Part shown: piece after piece, positions 22,001 to 32,100 of the stretch
Numbering within the stretch: position 1 is the stretch's first letter
Layout: the number at the start of each line of letters is the position of its first letter
Origin: Apostichopus californicus
Taxonomy: Eukaryota; Echinodermata; Holothuroidea; Aspidochirotida; Stichopodidae
Reading direction: 5' to 3'
NCBI GenBank assembly: GCA_020650975.1
Contig: JAIPMN010004388.1
Location: 1 to 33,141, forward strand
DNA: 33,141 nucleotides
Position numbers and translations under genes: made by a program
The notes under the pieces: generated by a model
Database searches by the model: none
The model's input: only the letters and a program-made list of their open reading frames with translations
Told to the model about the DNA's origin: nothing

Positions 22001-23860
22001 AAGGGATTTGGAAATGTAAAGGGCTATAGTAGTAATTCATCCTTGTATATCGAGGGGATTCAAGTAAAGAATGCCGGAGAATACAAATGTTTCATTGATG
22101 GTACAATGCGACGTGAAATCTACGTCAATGTGACAGGTAAGCATTCTGGTTAATAATTTTATCTGTTTCTAATGGGGGTATGGGTAATTAAAATTGTAAC
22201 TTATATGTCCTTCTGTCGGATCAGCTTAAAGTGTAATTCATTTAGTAAATATTTATTACCATTTTGATGTTCAACTAAGGTGACATGAAGGTTCGTTAAT
22301 AATATGGACTATATTTTGTTGTTTCATTTCATAAAGTGTAGAAACTGTTTAAGTATTGATGTGCTTTCCGGGAAATAATCTAGTCGGTGATGTTTTTGTC
22401 ACTTGCATAATTTCAATCTTTCCATGTGTCATATTCTATTTGTAAGATGTAAATGACAACACGAGATGGGTTCTATTTGGCGAATCAATTACGTTAAATT
22501 GTTCAAATGAAGATAATGAGGTACAACCAGCCGTGTGGAGTTTAAACAATCGAATCATATATGCATACAGCATCAATCCAGCAGAGGTTGGATTTAAAAA
22601 TGTTAAGGGCTATAATAACAACGGCGGTTCTTTTTTGAATATCAAAGATATTCGTTTCAATAATGCCGGAATGTACACGTGTATCATCCAAGGTGCAATA
22701 AGAACTGAGGTACATATCAATGTAGCAGGTAAGCGTTCAGATAAGTAATTAATGTTTTTTTCACCCTAGTTGTAAATAAACAGTCTATCCAGAAGTGTGT
22801 AACTTACTTTATTTTGTACTGATTTATACTTTACGCGTTTTTACCTAACTTTCCATTGCTGGACGAGTCAGTTTTCATAATATCGTATAAACTGTCTACC
22901 GAAAGCTTTAATAGAGTACGGTTAGACAATGGTAGTTAATAGCGTAATATATGTACACGTGTAATATTAGATATCTGTAGAACATGATTATGTTATTGAA
23001 GTCACTCTGATACCGTTGTAATGATCATTTCTATTACAGCTATTCCACAGCTGACCATTCAAGCCAACCACGAAGTCATAGATGATGTTCACTTCGTTGA
23101 AAATGGAGAGCAAGTAGAACTAGAATGCATGGCTATAAACTCAACGTTGAACATCTCTCTTTTCTGGACTATTGAGACTAACACTTTAGCAAATATCAAG
23201 CAAGAAGAAACACGGGCTGTTCAGTCACAAAAAACATTAATGGATTATCATACCGATCTACATTTGATCGCAGAAGAGGACGCGAACATAACTTGTTCTC
23301 TAAAACACCATTTGCTTTCGAACTATACTAATAATGTAACGATATCAGTTGTTATTACACTAAACAGAACCAACTTGGATGCAGTCTCACCGACGGGGAA
23401 CAGTAAGTCGTACTTTGAAAAGAACTTAAGATCATCAATCATAATTTAAAAATGAACAAACCATAATTTATAAATGTACTCCTCGACGATACAAAATGCT
23501 ATAAGTGGATGTGATCTTACCTAACTATGCAGTTATTTTTTATTTATTTTGGGAAGCAGTTAATGTTATCGTAAATGATATTCCTTAATAGGTTGGTGTC
23601 TCTCATTTTAGGCACAACCGTGATCTGAGTTACTGAAGTAATTACAGGAATAGTTTAAGACATATTTTCTTTTGTGAATTTGCCGTTTTGTATATCACTG
23701 CACTATACTTTTTGTAATTAAATGTTACCATAAATTTCTGTTCTCATAGTTCTTACCGACATGAACTATGTTCTCGTATTTTCTGGAGTGGCTGTAATTA
23801 CACTGGTCTGCATTGTAACAATCATTCTATGCGTGGTACGGTGCAAGAAGAAGAAATCAG
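19045..23860 (+). CDS. Receptor gene 2: IgSF membrane protein with 6 V-like domains + 1 C/I-like domain
   Basis: Exons 19045-19099, 19500-19784, 20097-20372, 20685-20960, 21273-21548, 21861-22136, 22447-22728, 23040-23402 and 23750-23860 join in one frame, all phase 1, about 733 residues through the anchor. It differs from gene 1 by expansion of the internal V domain to four near-identical copies. The sequence where gene 1 has its tail exons is deleted (junction near 24388). If the last donor is not used, the frame reads on past the lysines and stops at 23926-23928, giving a short tail. The ectodomain frame is intact, so gene 2 could encode a tail-less receptor; expression is unknown. Confidence 0.78.
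19500..19784 (+). CDS. Gene 2 exon 2: first V-like Ig domain
   Basis: 285 nt, phase 1-1. VPLGESITLSC, K-F-V-W-K-F and NAGEYKC. It carries the first-position subtype signature (N-P-N-D-V-G-F-A-N-V and S-N-N-S-Y-S-S-Y) shared with gene 3 exon 2 and partly lost from gene 1. Confidence 0.88.
20037..20052 (+). repeat. Intronic hairpin conserved in the V-exon repeats
   Basis: GTGAC-GTTTTT-GTCAC forms a perfect 5-bp stem about 45 nt before the acceptor. It is repeated in every 588-bp unit, nearly kept before exon 22447 (GTGAT), and degraded in genes 1 and 3. Confidence 0.4.
20097..20372 (+). CDS. Gene 2 exon 3: internal V-like Ig domain (repeat 1)
   Basis: 276 nt, phase 1-1; L-S-C, A-V-W-I-F, NAGEYKC. 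Repeat-specific residues: T-I-W near the start, E-E-I in the E strand, Y-I-G-G-A-I in the F-G region. Confidence 0.88.
20685..20960 (+). CDS. Gene 2 exon 4: internal V-like Ig domain (repeat 2)
   Basis: 276 nt, phase 1-1. Private changes: C-S-V-K-D instead of C-S-N-K-D, E-V-I-Y, and Y-V-K-V in the last strand. F-G region Y-I-G-G-A-I as in repeat 1. Confidence 0.88.
21273..21548 (+). CDS. Gene 2 exon 5: internal V-like Ig domain (repeat 3)
   Basis: 276 nt, phase 1-1. Starts with Gly instead of Asp. The short tract W-K-F-N-D with GCAAATTTAATA matches gene 1 exon 2 rather than the sister repeats, and the F-G region is F-I-D-G-T-M as in gene 2 exon 2. Confidence 0.88.
21861..22136 (+). CDS. Gene 2 exon 6: internal V-like Ig domain (repeat 4)
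   Basis: 276 nt, phase 1-1. N-terminal half like repeat 1 (V-Q-P-A-V-W-I-F), C-terminal half like repeat 3 (F-I-D-G-T-M), so it is itself mosaic. Confidence 0.88.
22447..22728 (+). CDS. Gene 2 exon 7: membrane-proximal V-like Ig domain
   Basis: 282 nt, phase 1-1. The acceptor is TTTGTAAG| instead of TTTGACAG|, still AG. INPAEVGFKNVKGYNN, NNAGMYTC and I-Q-G-A-I-R identify the membrane-proximal subtype. First Cys in L-N-C-S; Trp in A-V-W-S. Confidence 0.86.
23040..23402 (+). CDS. Gene 2 exon 8: C/I-like Ig domain
   Basis: 363 nt, phase 1-1; V-E-L-E-C, L-F-W-T, D-A-N-I-T-C and several N-glycosylation sequons. Close to gene 1 exon 5 throughout. Confidence 0.88.
23750..23860 (+). CDS. Gene 2 exon 9: transmembrane segment
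   Basis: 111 nt, phase 1-1. Hydrophobic core VAVITLVCIVTIILCVV, then R-C and four lysines. Read-through of the donor stays open for 22 more residues before TAA at 23926-23928. Confidence 0.87.
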
Positions 23861-24034
23861 GTAGAAGTATTAACCAAATGCTTAATTTTGTAGAAATTAA
23901 AGTATATTGTTTCGTTAATATATGCTAAATGTAACCCGGAATGAAGTCAAATGTATGTTTTGCATCTGGAATGCCAGTTTGAAGAAAACGTATAGCAAAA
24001 TAGCTATATAAATGGCCTCTATCACATACTGTTA

Positions 24035-24388
24035 TTGCTACGCATGATCGCCAATTCTTTTATCAGGAACAACATACTACGATTTGGAAAACTGACTGTA
24101 TTTTTTCGAAGATTGGATTCGGATTATATTCATGACATTATCCTAAATAAATCTCAAATGGTTATTGATCATATCTCTCAAAGAAGAAATTTCAACTCTG
24201 CCAATCAAGTATTACCTGTTTTCGTGTTTCTACGAAGCGGATCTTACGTCCAATATAAAAAGGAGATAAGGAAACTTTTCAAGAAGATTCATGGAATTAT
24301 GTTTAAACACAATGATTCAATCGTCGTTACTATAAAGGCAAGATTCATGTTATCGTGAACGCAACCTAAGACGAGGTAATGTTATTAT
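24035..24388 (+). pseudogene. Decayed coding-like segment after the TM exon of gene 2
   Basis: Counterpart of 12490-12836. One frame is open for 107 codons (VIDHISQRRNFNSANQ, VFVFLRSGSYVQYKKEI, FKKIHGIMF) and ends at a stop caused by a 5-nt insertion relative to gene 1. Similarity to gene 1 stops abruptly about 24388, where sequence matching 14022 begins. No known family recognised. Confidence 0.35.
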
Positions 24389-26304
24389 TTTGGTATCAGT
24401 GGTTCTACTCTTTGCAAACAGCGATGGAAGACGCATACAGAAGAAACTCTTAAACTATTGAAACAGATAATCAACAAATGAATGTTTAAAGACAATGGAT
24501 CGTGGCGGGTAGTTTCATTTAGCAGAATGAAACAGTTTTATACATGTTTTTCATAGAGAAGTCAATAGGATAATTTATTCTACACAACTTGAACGTCGAC
24601 AGTACTTAGTAATAAGTCCATCCAGAAATATAGACAAAAGGACAGCTGTCGTTTGGGACAAACGTTCTTTATAACATAGTCTGTAGATAAAAATGTGTTG
24701 GTTCTTACATTTTGTCAAATGTTATTTAGTACAAAGTTTTAAACGAATTATTTTAAACAGAATATTTTATTCAATATCTATTCTTCATCTTTTTTGTAAA
24801 GTTAATTTGTAATCAATTGAATTTGTACTTCCATCACATTGTCAATATGTTCGATATATACTGTGAAATTTATTTTGTGTAGAAGTGTCATCCTGTAGCA
24901 TTACATTGATAAAAAATATTAACTTTAAAGAAAGGTCTGAAATATTATACGCTGTTTTATTGCTTTCTTAAGTATCTGCTTGGTTTTACAAAGCCGTATT
25001 TTAGTACAGTTAAATATTAACTTATCTACTTAGCAATCGATATTTGATTGACACATAAAACAAGACGATACCCATAGGTCGTTTTCTCTACAGATCACCA
25101 GAGGGGATGGGAAAACCAGTTTTGTCTTTCATTTGTTTTTGCACCGCTTCAGAAACGTCTTCTTGAGAGAGTGAAGAAAGGAAGGCAAGGAACGAATGTC
25201 TACAATGGTAGCATTTTCCATAACAAACAACCAAAAAGCTAGTGCCATATCATCCTGGATTCATATTGTCTCATTACTGTGTTATATGCAATTTTCATAC
25301 ACACGGATAGTTAAGTCTAAATATGTGTATAACGGATTAAATACGGTAGTGACATATTCATCAAGTGTTTTAACCCTACCTCTCTACCCAATGGAGCTAT
25401 GGATAGATGTCTCCCCTCCCCCTAACTCTATTGCGGTTCTGTGAAAGTTTCATTTCACCGTTGTTCCCAAAGACTAATTTATCGACTGAAAGATTTCAGG
25501 AAAATGTGCAACTTGTTTGATTCCGTTAGCTTAAACATGTGGAAGTCATATCGGATACCCTGGACAAATAAGAGGAAGTTATTACTTTGCTTTATGAATC
25601 CCCTAAAATATGATTACGCATAACAACAAACGTAGATGAGAACAAAATATGAACCATTCAAACGTTACTGTTTCCCTTGACCATTCGCTTTGAATAATTA
25701 GCTGGTTCCAACGTTATATAACAGACTGTAAAGTTAAGTTTTGTAGTAGCTATTTTGGTACGATCTGTTCAATTGATGGCTGTTAATGATTGTCTTTTTA
25801 TAGCCTATGTAATTATTAACAGTGTGTTTTACTTCCTCATTGCTTCAAGTGTTAGTTTAGTTAAGTTTAGTTTTATGTACGTAAACAGTTAGTTCTGTGT
25901 TTGTCCTAGAGCCTTGCGTACCTATGTTCGTTATTCAATAAATTTTTATCCTTTTGTCTAATTTATATTCATAGTAATTATTGAAATTATATATGTACTT
26001 CCAGTGTGTCCACTGTTTCTGTTTGTATTTCAAGCTTACGAATTTTTGCATGATTTTTTCAGTGCCTATAATTTTCATTATTTTGCTGAATTAGGATAGA
26101 CGCTTTCGAAATAGTGTTTATTATCAATACAAGCAAATACATAACCTCATTTCAGATTGCATGAAGTCGGTTAAGCCAGAGGGCAATTATTCCTTCTGTA
26201 AATGTACAAGAACCTTTCTTCATTCATTCAAATAATCCAAACGTTTATAAAGCGCCAGTATTAACAAAAGTTGTTCAAAGGTGCTATGAGACAGTTACAT
26301 GACG
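24389..26304. other. 3' flank of gene 2, copy of the gene 1 flank, no gene seen
   Basis: Collinear with 14022-16340. The short open frames at 25196-25623 are interrupted in the other copy. No RNA gene or new element recognised. Confidence 0.55.
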
Positions 26305-26445
26305 TTAACTATTGCACGCGTGTTCAAACAGGTAATGTTGTAGCAGTGTCTTGAAAATGTCATCAGCCTGAGCGCTTTTGTTACGTTTTGGAAGATTGTT
26401 CCACTCTTTGGGACCGAAACAAGAAAAAGAATGATCAGTAAAGGT
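26305..26445 (-). mobile_element. LINE reverse-transcriptase 3' end (copy in unit 2)
   Basis: Minus-strand frame from 26445: F-S-C-F-G-P-K-E-W-N-N-L-P-K, then DDIFKTLLQHYLFEHAC and a TAA at 26305-26307. Here the Trp that is a stop in unit 1 is intact, and the ending is earlier. Same insertion as at 16261-16485, inherited by segmental duplication. Confidence 0.62.
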
Positions 26446-28120
26446 CACACATAATGAAGGCCTGGATAAATCAGTGACGACAGAAGTGTGAAATTATCCT
26501 GGTGGAACAAGAATAATAAATTTATACTTTTGCCTTTATTCACGAGTTTGAGTTAACGCCAGTCTGACTGAAACTCAGAAAGTGGATGGCGTACATTGTT
26601 TTGTAAAGAGAACATTTCTTCACATACTTTAGGACGGTTTTGACAAAATTTATGGACGCTGATTAAGTAATCAGAATTTAAAGAGTCACTATATCAACTT
26701 AACGGCCTTAGAATTATCGATAGTTCAGCAGTCTATGGGGAGTGAGGGGGCAATCAAGGAACAGTATTAATAGAGCATAGTCCCTTAAACACTGCATCAG
26801 CGCGCAATGGGTCTCTAAATATTGCTTTCTAACTCTCTATAACTTCTTCCTGTCCAATGCGATAGCAAAGATAATTGGCCGATATGAAACAGGGATGCAA
26901 ATAAATAGATACTCCTTTGCATTTACCTTTGTTCCTGAAATTCCTTACGGCTATCTGTGATTTTACTACCGAATCTTTACTACAAGTAGAGCGTTCGCAC
27001 TTCCGGTTTGCTACAAATATCATTTTCGATTCTTACCTTTTCCCCTCTTCCTTGTCAGTTATGTACCTAACCACACAAACACTTCATTTAATGATTGCAT
27101 TAACATTTTTCAACGATGTACAGTAAGTTAATCTCAGCAGCTCCGTATGCCTGTCGTGTATCATTGAAAAGACGTGACGTAATTTTCATGTTTAACCATA
27201 TCAAAGTTACAAATCCCGCGAATTTATGTAAATTAACTATTTCGTCATAGGAAAAACATTAACAGCGACGAATATTTTAGGTGCAGTGACAGACTTTCAG
27301 TACGACGACGTATTTTGTAGGTACAAATACATATATCGTGGCTTTTTTTTTGCGTACCATACGAAATACTAGACTTGCACTTTTGACGGGAAATTGATTG
27401 TAGATATAAGCTCTCATGCTCAAGTGGTAAAAAAGCAATTAGTAAAGAAATATATCCGTGGATCTCAATAATTCCGAAAACAAATTTAATAAATAAATCC
27501 AAATTAATTTTTAAAACATACATTTCAAATGAAATAAATCTATATAAATGATAAAAAGGGATAGATGACAGTCTATTAAAATGGAATTAACGTTGGATTT
27601 CTGTAACGTTGGCAGTGAAAGTGATGAATTCAATTCATTCATGCTATTGGATCAAATACTAAATTGGCTTACAGAAATAGCTATAATGCATATAATGCAT
27701 TAACGCATATATGGAACGTTAATTGGAAACACATGAGAAACGATACAGGTAGGTACACAAGGAAAAGAACAACGATTTTGTAATCTGGGTGGCTTAAATT
27801 ATATTTCTTTGCTCAAAGACGGTAAAGCTTGAAAGAATCACTGGATACAATTACTACACTATTAGCCCCGCAATGCTGACACACTAGTGGTGAATCAATC
27901 TGGATATAGATAATCGATTAGGCAAGCAGGTGGTGGTGGGTTGTGAGATAGAGGTTATGTCATTCGAGGCAGATCTATTTCACAAGCGCAGTATGACATA
28001 TGAACAAGACTGAATAGATAGTTAGAATACACGGAATGTAACCACTCCGTCCATTCATTACTTGTCCAGAGGCGGAGAACGTAGATTATTATCCTTATGT
28101 CATGTCTTAATCGTTACAAG
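26446..28120. other. Duplicated intergenic DNA between genes 2 and 3
   Basis: Collinear with 16486-18110. No conserved coding frame in the pair. Confidence 0.5.
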
Positions 28121-28131
28121 ATATAACTTGG

Positions 28132-28323
28132 TTGCTCAACGATAAACATATTTGTGGCATCATTTATTTAGATAATTTTGACTCTCATGCGTTACCATTC
28201 TATTTCAAAGCCATGGAAAGAAATCAAGGAAAGTGTTTGAACGCCGAACTCATTGTTCAGTTAAGTAATGAGAAAATCAACTCTATGATACTTAATAATG
28301 GTTGGAGATTTATTAATAAGTGA
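28132..28323 (+). pseudogene. Relic coding-like segment before unit 3
   Basis: 63 codons open (LNDKHICGIIYLDN, LPFYFKAMERNQGK, ending N-N-G-W-R-F-I-N-K). It is the longer of two copies; the one at 18119 has a stop about two thirds of the way along. No family recognised. Confidence 0.25.
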
Positions 28324-29127
28324 ACCGATTATTTGTTGTTCATTGTAAAGTAAAATGTCTAATAATAGGAACTAACGTTGAAGTGGTTTTATGCACTATA
28401 AGGAAGCTGTTATTATCTTTGTATTCTGGTAACAGAAACAGGAAGTACTTACGGTAAAATAACTTTCCATTATAAAAAGCTAAGCACCATTAAAGGTTAA
28501 ATATGAATAGTGCGACTCATGTCCCAAATTGTAGGTGATCTGTTATCATTGAAACATTTCCTTTACAGTTACGTACTGCATGTACCCGATGACACATGAA
28601 AACGTTTGCTAAAACGGAGTTGCCTCTAACGAATAGCAAGTCAGCCGAAACACACGGTATGTATGATTTATGCATAACATTAAATGAAATATTTTGCTGA
28701 ATGTTAAGTCTTTAAAAAAAAGGAGAAAACAAGACAACATGGAAAATATGAAACAAAGTTTAACGATAAAGCACACTCATGATAGAAATCCTATTTCGTT
28801 GATATGCTTAAATCGTGTTAGATGTACGTCAGTTCGAAAGAGCTTTGTTTTTATGCTACAAGGTGGGTCTAGCCTGGATAGCTTGACCATGAAATGTTGT
28901 AGTTATGTTGCAAAATGCGTGCGCAAAACAAGGAAACAGAGGCCTATGTAAGGCCAGTATATTTACATTAAACACTGGAAAAATTGTATAAGTTTGTAAA
29001 TTCAATATGTATAAATGTTGTAGGCAACACACAGTATCTCATGCAGTTGCTCTTCCCGAGCATTAAAGACGAAGTTAAAACAATGGCTACCTTCAGATAT
29101 TTTGTCTCTTAGGTATTCAGTGACGTA

Positions 29128-29182
29128 ATGTGGATATTTATCATCACTATCAGTGCACTGTTGGTATTGTTTCTACCAGTAG
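29128..29182 (+). CDS. Gene 3 exon 1: signal peptide
   Basis: 55 nt, MWIFIITISALLVLFLPVG, phase-1 donor; preceded by the conserved acceptor ending at 29112. Confidence 0.85.
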
Positions 29183-32100
29183 GTAAGTGTACTGCAATTT
29201 TGATGGAATTTTTCAAATACTTTCCAACCATTATTCAATATAAAAGCCGTAAAAATCGCATACAAGTCACCGAAACAGTAAAGAGGATTACAAATATATC
29301 ACTTAATTTAATACTCCAATAAGAGACTGACAAAGGAAATACTCTGTCCTTCATGCCAGAGGCCAAAAGAGCAAAATACTTCCAATTATTCAATTGTAAT
29401 CATGATTTAAATATAGATTACCACATTTGCCGGAATAATTTTAATCCTCAGTGTTATGTAAGTTTCAAATTCTAACCTTAAGTAACATGTAACAAGTAAC
29501 TGAATTATCCTTGTAGTAAAATAATGAGACTGTTTCCATGTGTTTTTATTTGCAGTTGCAAACCACGACAAACTATTTGTTCCTCTTGGAGAATCAATAA
29601 CATTTAGTTGCTCACATGAAGATAAAGATGCAGATATAATCGTGTGGAGGTTTAACAACAAACTTCTTTATGCAGATGCATTTGACCCAAAAGATATAGG
29701 ATTTGCAAATGTTAATGTCTATAGTAACAACAGCTACAATTCATACGTGTATATCAAAGAGATTCGAGTGAAGAATGCCGGAGAATACATATGTTACATT
29801 GACGGTACACTACGACGGGAAATCTCCGTCAATGTAACAGGTAAGCATTCTGGTTAATGATTTTTTCTGGTTCTAATGGGGGTATGAGTAATTACAATTG
29901 TAATTTATATGTCCTTCTGTCGGATCAGCTTGAATTATAATTGATTTAGTGAATATTCATTACCATATTGATGTTTAACTAATATCAAATGAAATTTCGT
30001 TAATTGCATGAACTATATTTTGTTGTTTCATTTAATAATGTGTAGAAACTGTCTAACTATTAATGTGCTTTCCGGGAAATAATCTAGTCGGTGGTGCTTT
30101 TGTAACTTGCATAATTTCAATCTTTCCCTCTGTCACATTCCATTTGACAGATGCAAATAACAAAACGATATGGGTTCTATCTGGCGAATCAATAACATTA
30201 AGCTGCTCAAATGAAGATGATAACGTACAACCAGCAGTATGGAAGTTTAACGAACGAACCCTATATGCATCCAGCACCTATATTAATCCAGCAGAGATTG
30301 GATTTGAAAATGTTAATGGCTATAATAACAGCAACGGCGGTTCTTTTTTACACATCGAAGACTTTCGTTTCGATAATGCAGGAATGTACACGTGTATCAT
30401 CAAAGGTGGAATACGAAATGTATTCCATATTAATGTAGCAGGTAAGCGTTCGGTTGATTAATTAAGGATCTTTCGTCCTAGTTGTAAATAAACAGTTTAG
30501 CTGGAAGTGTGTAACTGACTTTACTTTGTACTGATTTTTACTTTCCGCTTTTTTACCTAACTTTTCATTGCTGGACGAGTCAGTTTTCATAATAACCAAT
30601 GAACTGTCTACTGCGTTTTGGTTTTTTAGAATTATTGAGTAACATTAAAAGTTTCATAGAACTTGATGATCAATTAATAAAATAATAATATACGTAACGC
30701 TAGTTTTTCTAATATTGTAGACAAATTTGTAATAGAGTACGGTTAAATATGATAATTAATAGCGTAATACATGAAAACATGTTATGTTAGATATCTCTAG
30801 AACATTATTACGTCATTTATGTCACTCTGATACCGTCGTAATGATCATTTCTATTACAGCTATCCCTCAGCTGACTATTCAAGCCAACCACGAAGTCATA
30901 GATGAGGTTCGCTTCGTTGAAAACGGAGAGCAAGTAGAACTAGAATGCATGGCTTTAAACTCAACGTTGAACATCTCTTTATTCTGGACTGTTACTACTG
31001 AGACTAACTCTTCAGTGTTTAGCAAGCAACAAGAAACATGGACTGTTCAAACACAAGAAACAGTAGATTACCACACCGAGCTACATTTTATCGCAGAAGA
31101 GGACGCGAACATAACTTGTTCTCTAAAACACGATTTGCTTCAAAACTGTACCAACAATTTAACTATATCAGTTATTATAACATCAAACATAACCAACTTG
31201 GATAAAGTCTCAACGACGGGGAACAGTAAGTCGTAATTTGAACAGAAAATTAAGATCACCAATCAAAACTTACCATAATTTAAAAATGTACCATCATTTA
31301 ATAATGTACCATAATTTAAAAATGTACACCTCGACGATACAAAATGTTATCAGTGGGTTTGATTTCACATAAATATGCAGATATATTTCTTAAAATTTGG
31401 TAATGTTTTGCTATTCCTTAATAGGTTGGTCATTATCATTTTAAAAACGACCGTGATCTGAAATACTAAATCTTCTTATAGGAATAGTTTAAGACATATA
31501 TTGTTTTGTGAATTTGCCGCATAGTATATCACTGTCCTATACTTGATGTAATTAAATGTAACCATAAATTTCTCTTCCCATAGTTTTCTCTGACATGAAA
31601 TATGTTCTCGTATTATCTGGAGTGGCTGCAGTTGCACTGATCTGCGTTTCAACAATCATTCTATGCGTGGTACGGTGCAAGAAGAAGAAGAAATCAGGTA
31701 GAAGTGTTAACCAAAATGCCTACTTTTGTAGAAATTTAAAGTATCTTGTTCCCCTAAATAAGCTAATATTAACACGGAATGATACTAATCGTATGCTTTA
31801 AAACTGGAATGCCATTGTTATCTCCTGTGATATATCGATCTTAGCATTTCTTAAATTTCCTGAAGGAATTGGCACGTAATGGATCACTCTACAGTGAGAC
31901 GTCAAATAATACCCAGCGGATTCTAGTCAGGGTAACTTATGCAGACAACCTTTATAATGATACATTGTATCAAAGTAGTCGCCGCAGATGGTTTACACTT
32001 AGCCATTCGCAGGGTTAAACTCATTTTTTTCAGCTAATACCTTCTTGAAATTGTTTCTTTTTTGCAGAAAGTAGCACATCTCCTGGCTACAAAAGGTGAG

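Larger units (their letters stand above)
20006..22360 (+). repeat. Four tandem 588-bp exon+intron repeats
   Basis: Equivalent points recur at 20006, 20594, 21182 and 21770 (exon starts 20097, 20685, 21273, 21861), exactly 588 bp apart. Introns and exons are both nearly identical, with point changes only. The next exon begins 586 bp on but belongs to the membrane-proximal subtype. This is recent amplification by unequal crossing-over; assembly collapse or expansion is possible in such an array. Confidence 0.92.
18330..28320 (+). repeat. Tandem segmental-duplication unit 2 (contains receptor gene 2)
   Basis: Boundaries are placed where upstream-flank similarity starts again (18330 and 28340 share GAACCGAT-ATTTGTTGTTCATTG). 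It holds gene 2 and a 3' flank collinear with that of gene 1. Confidence 0.8.

Noticed and set aside
20006..22360. CRISPR-like or satellite explanation for the 588-bp repeats
   Set aside because: The unit is far too long for CRISPR and contains an intact Ig exon with splice sites; it is gene-internal exon amplification.
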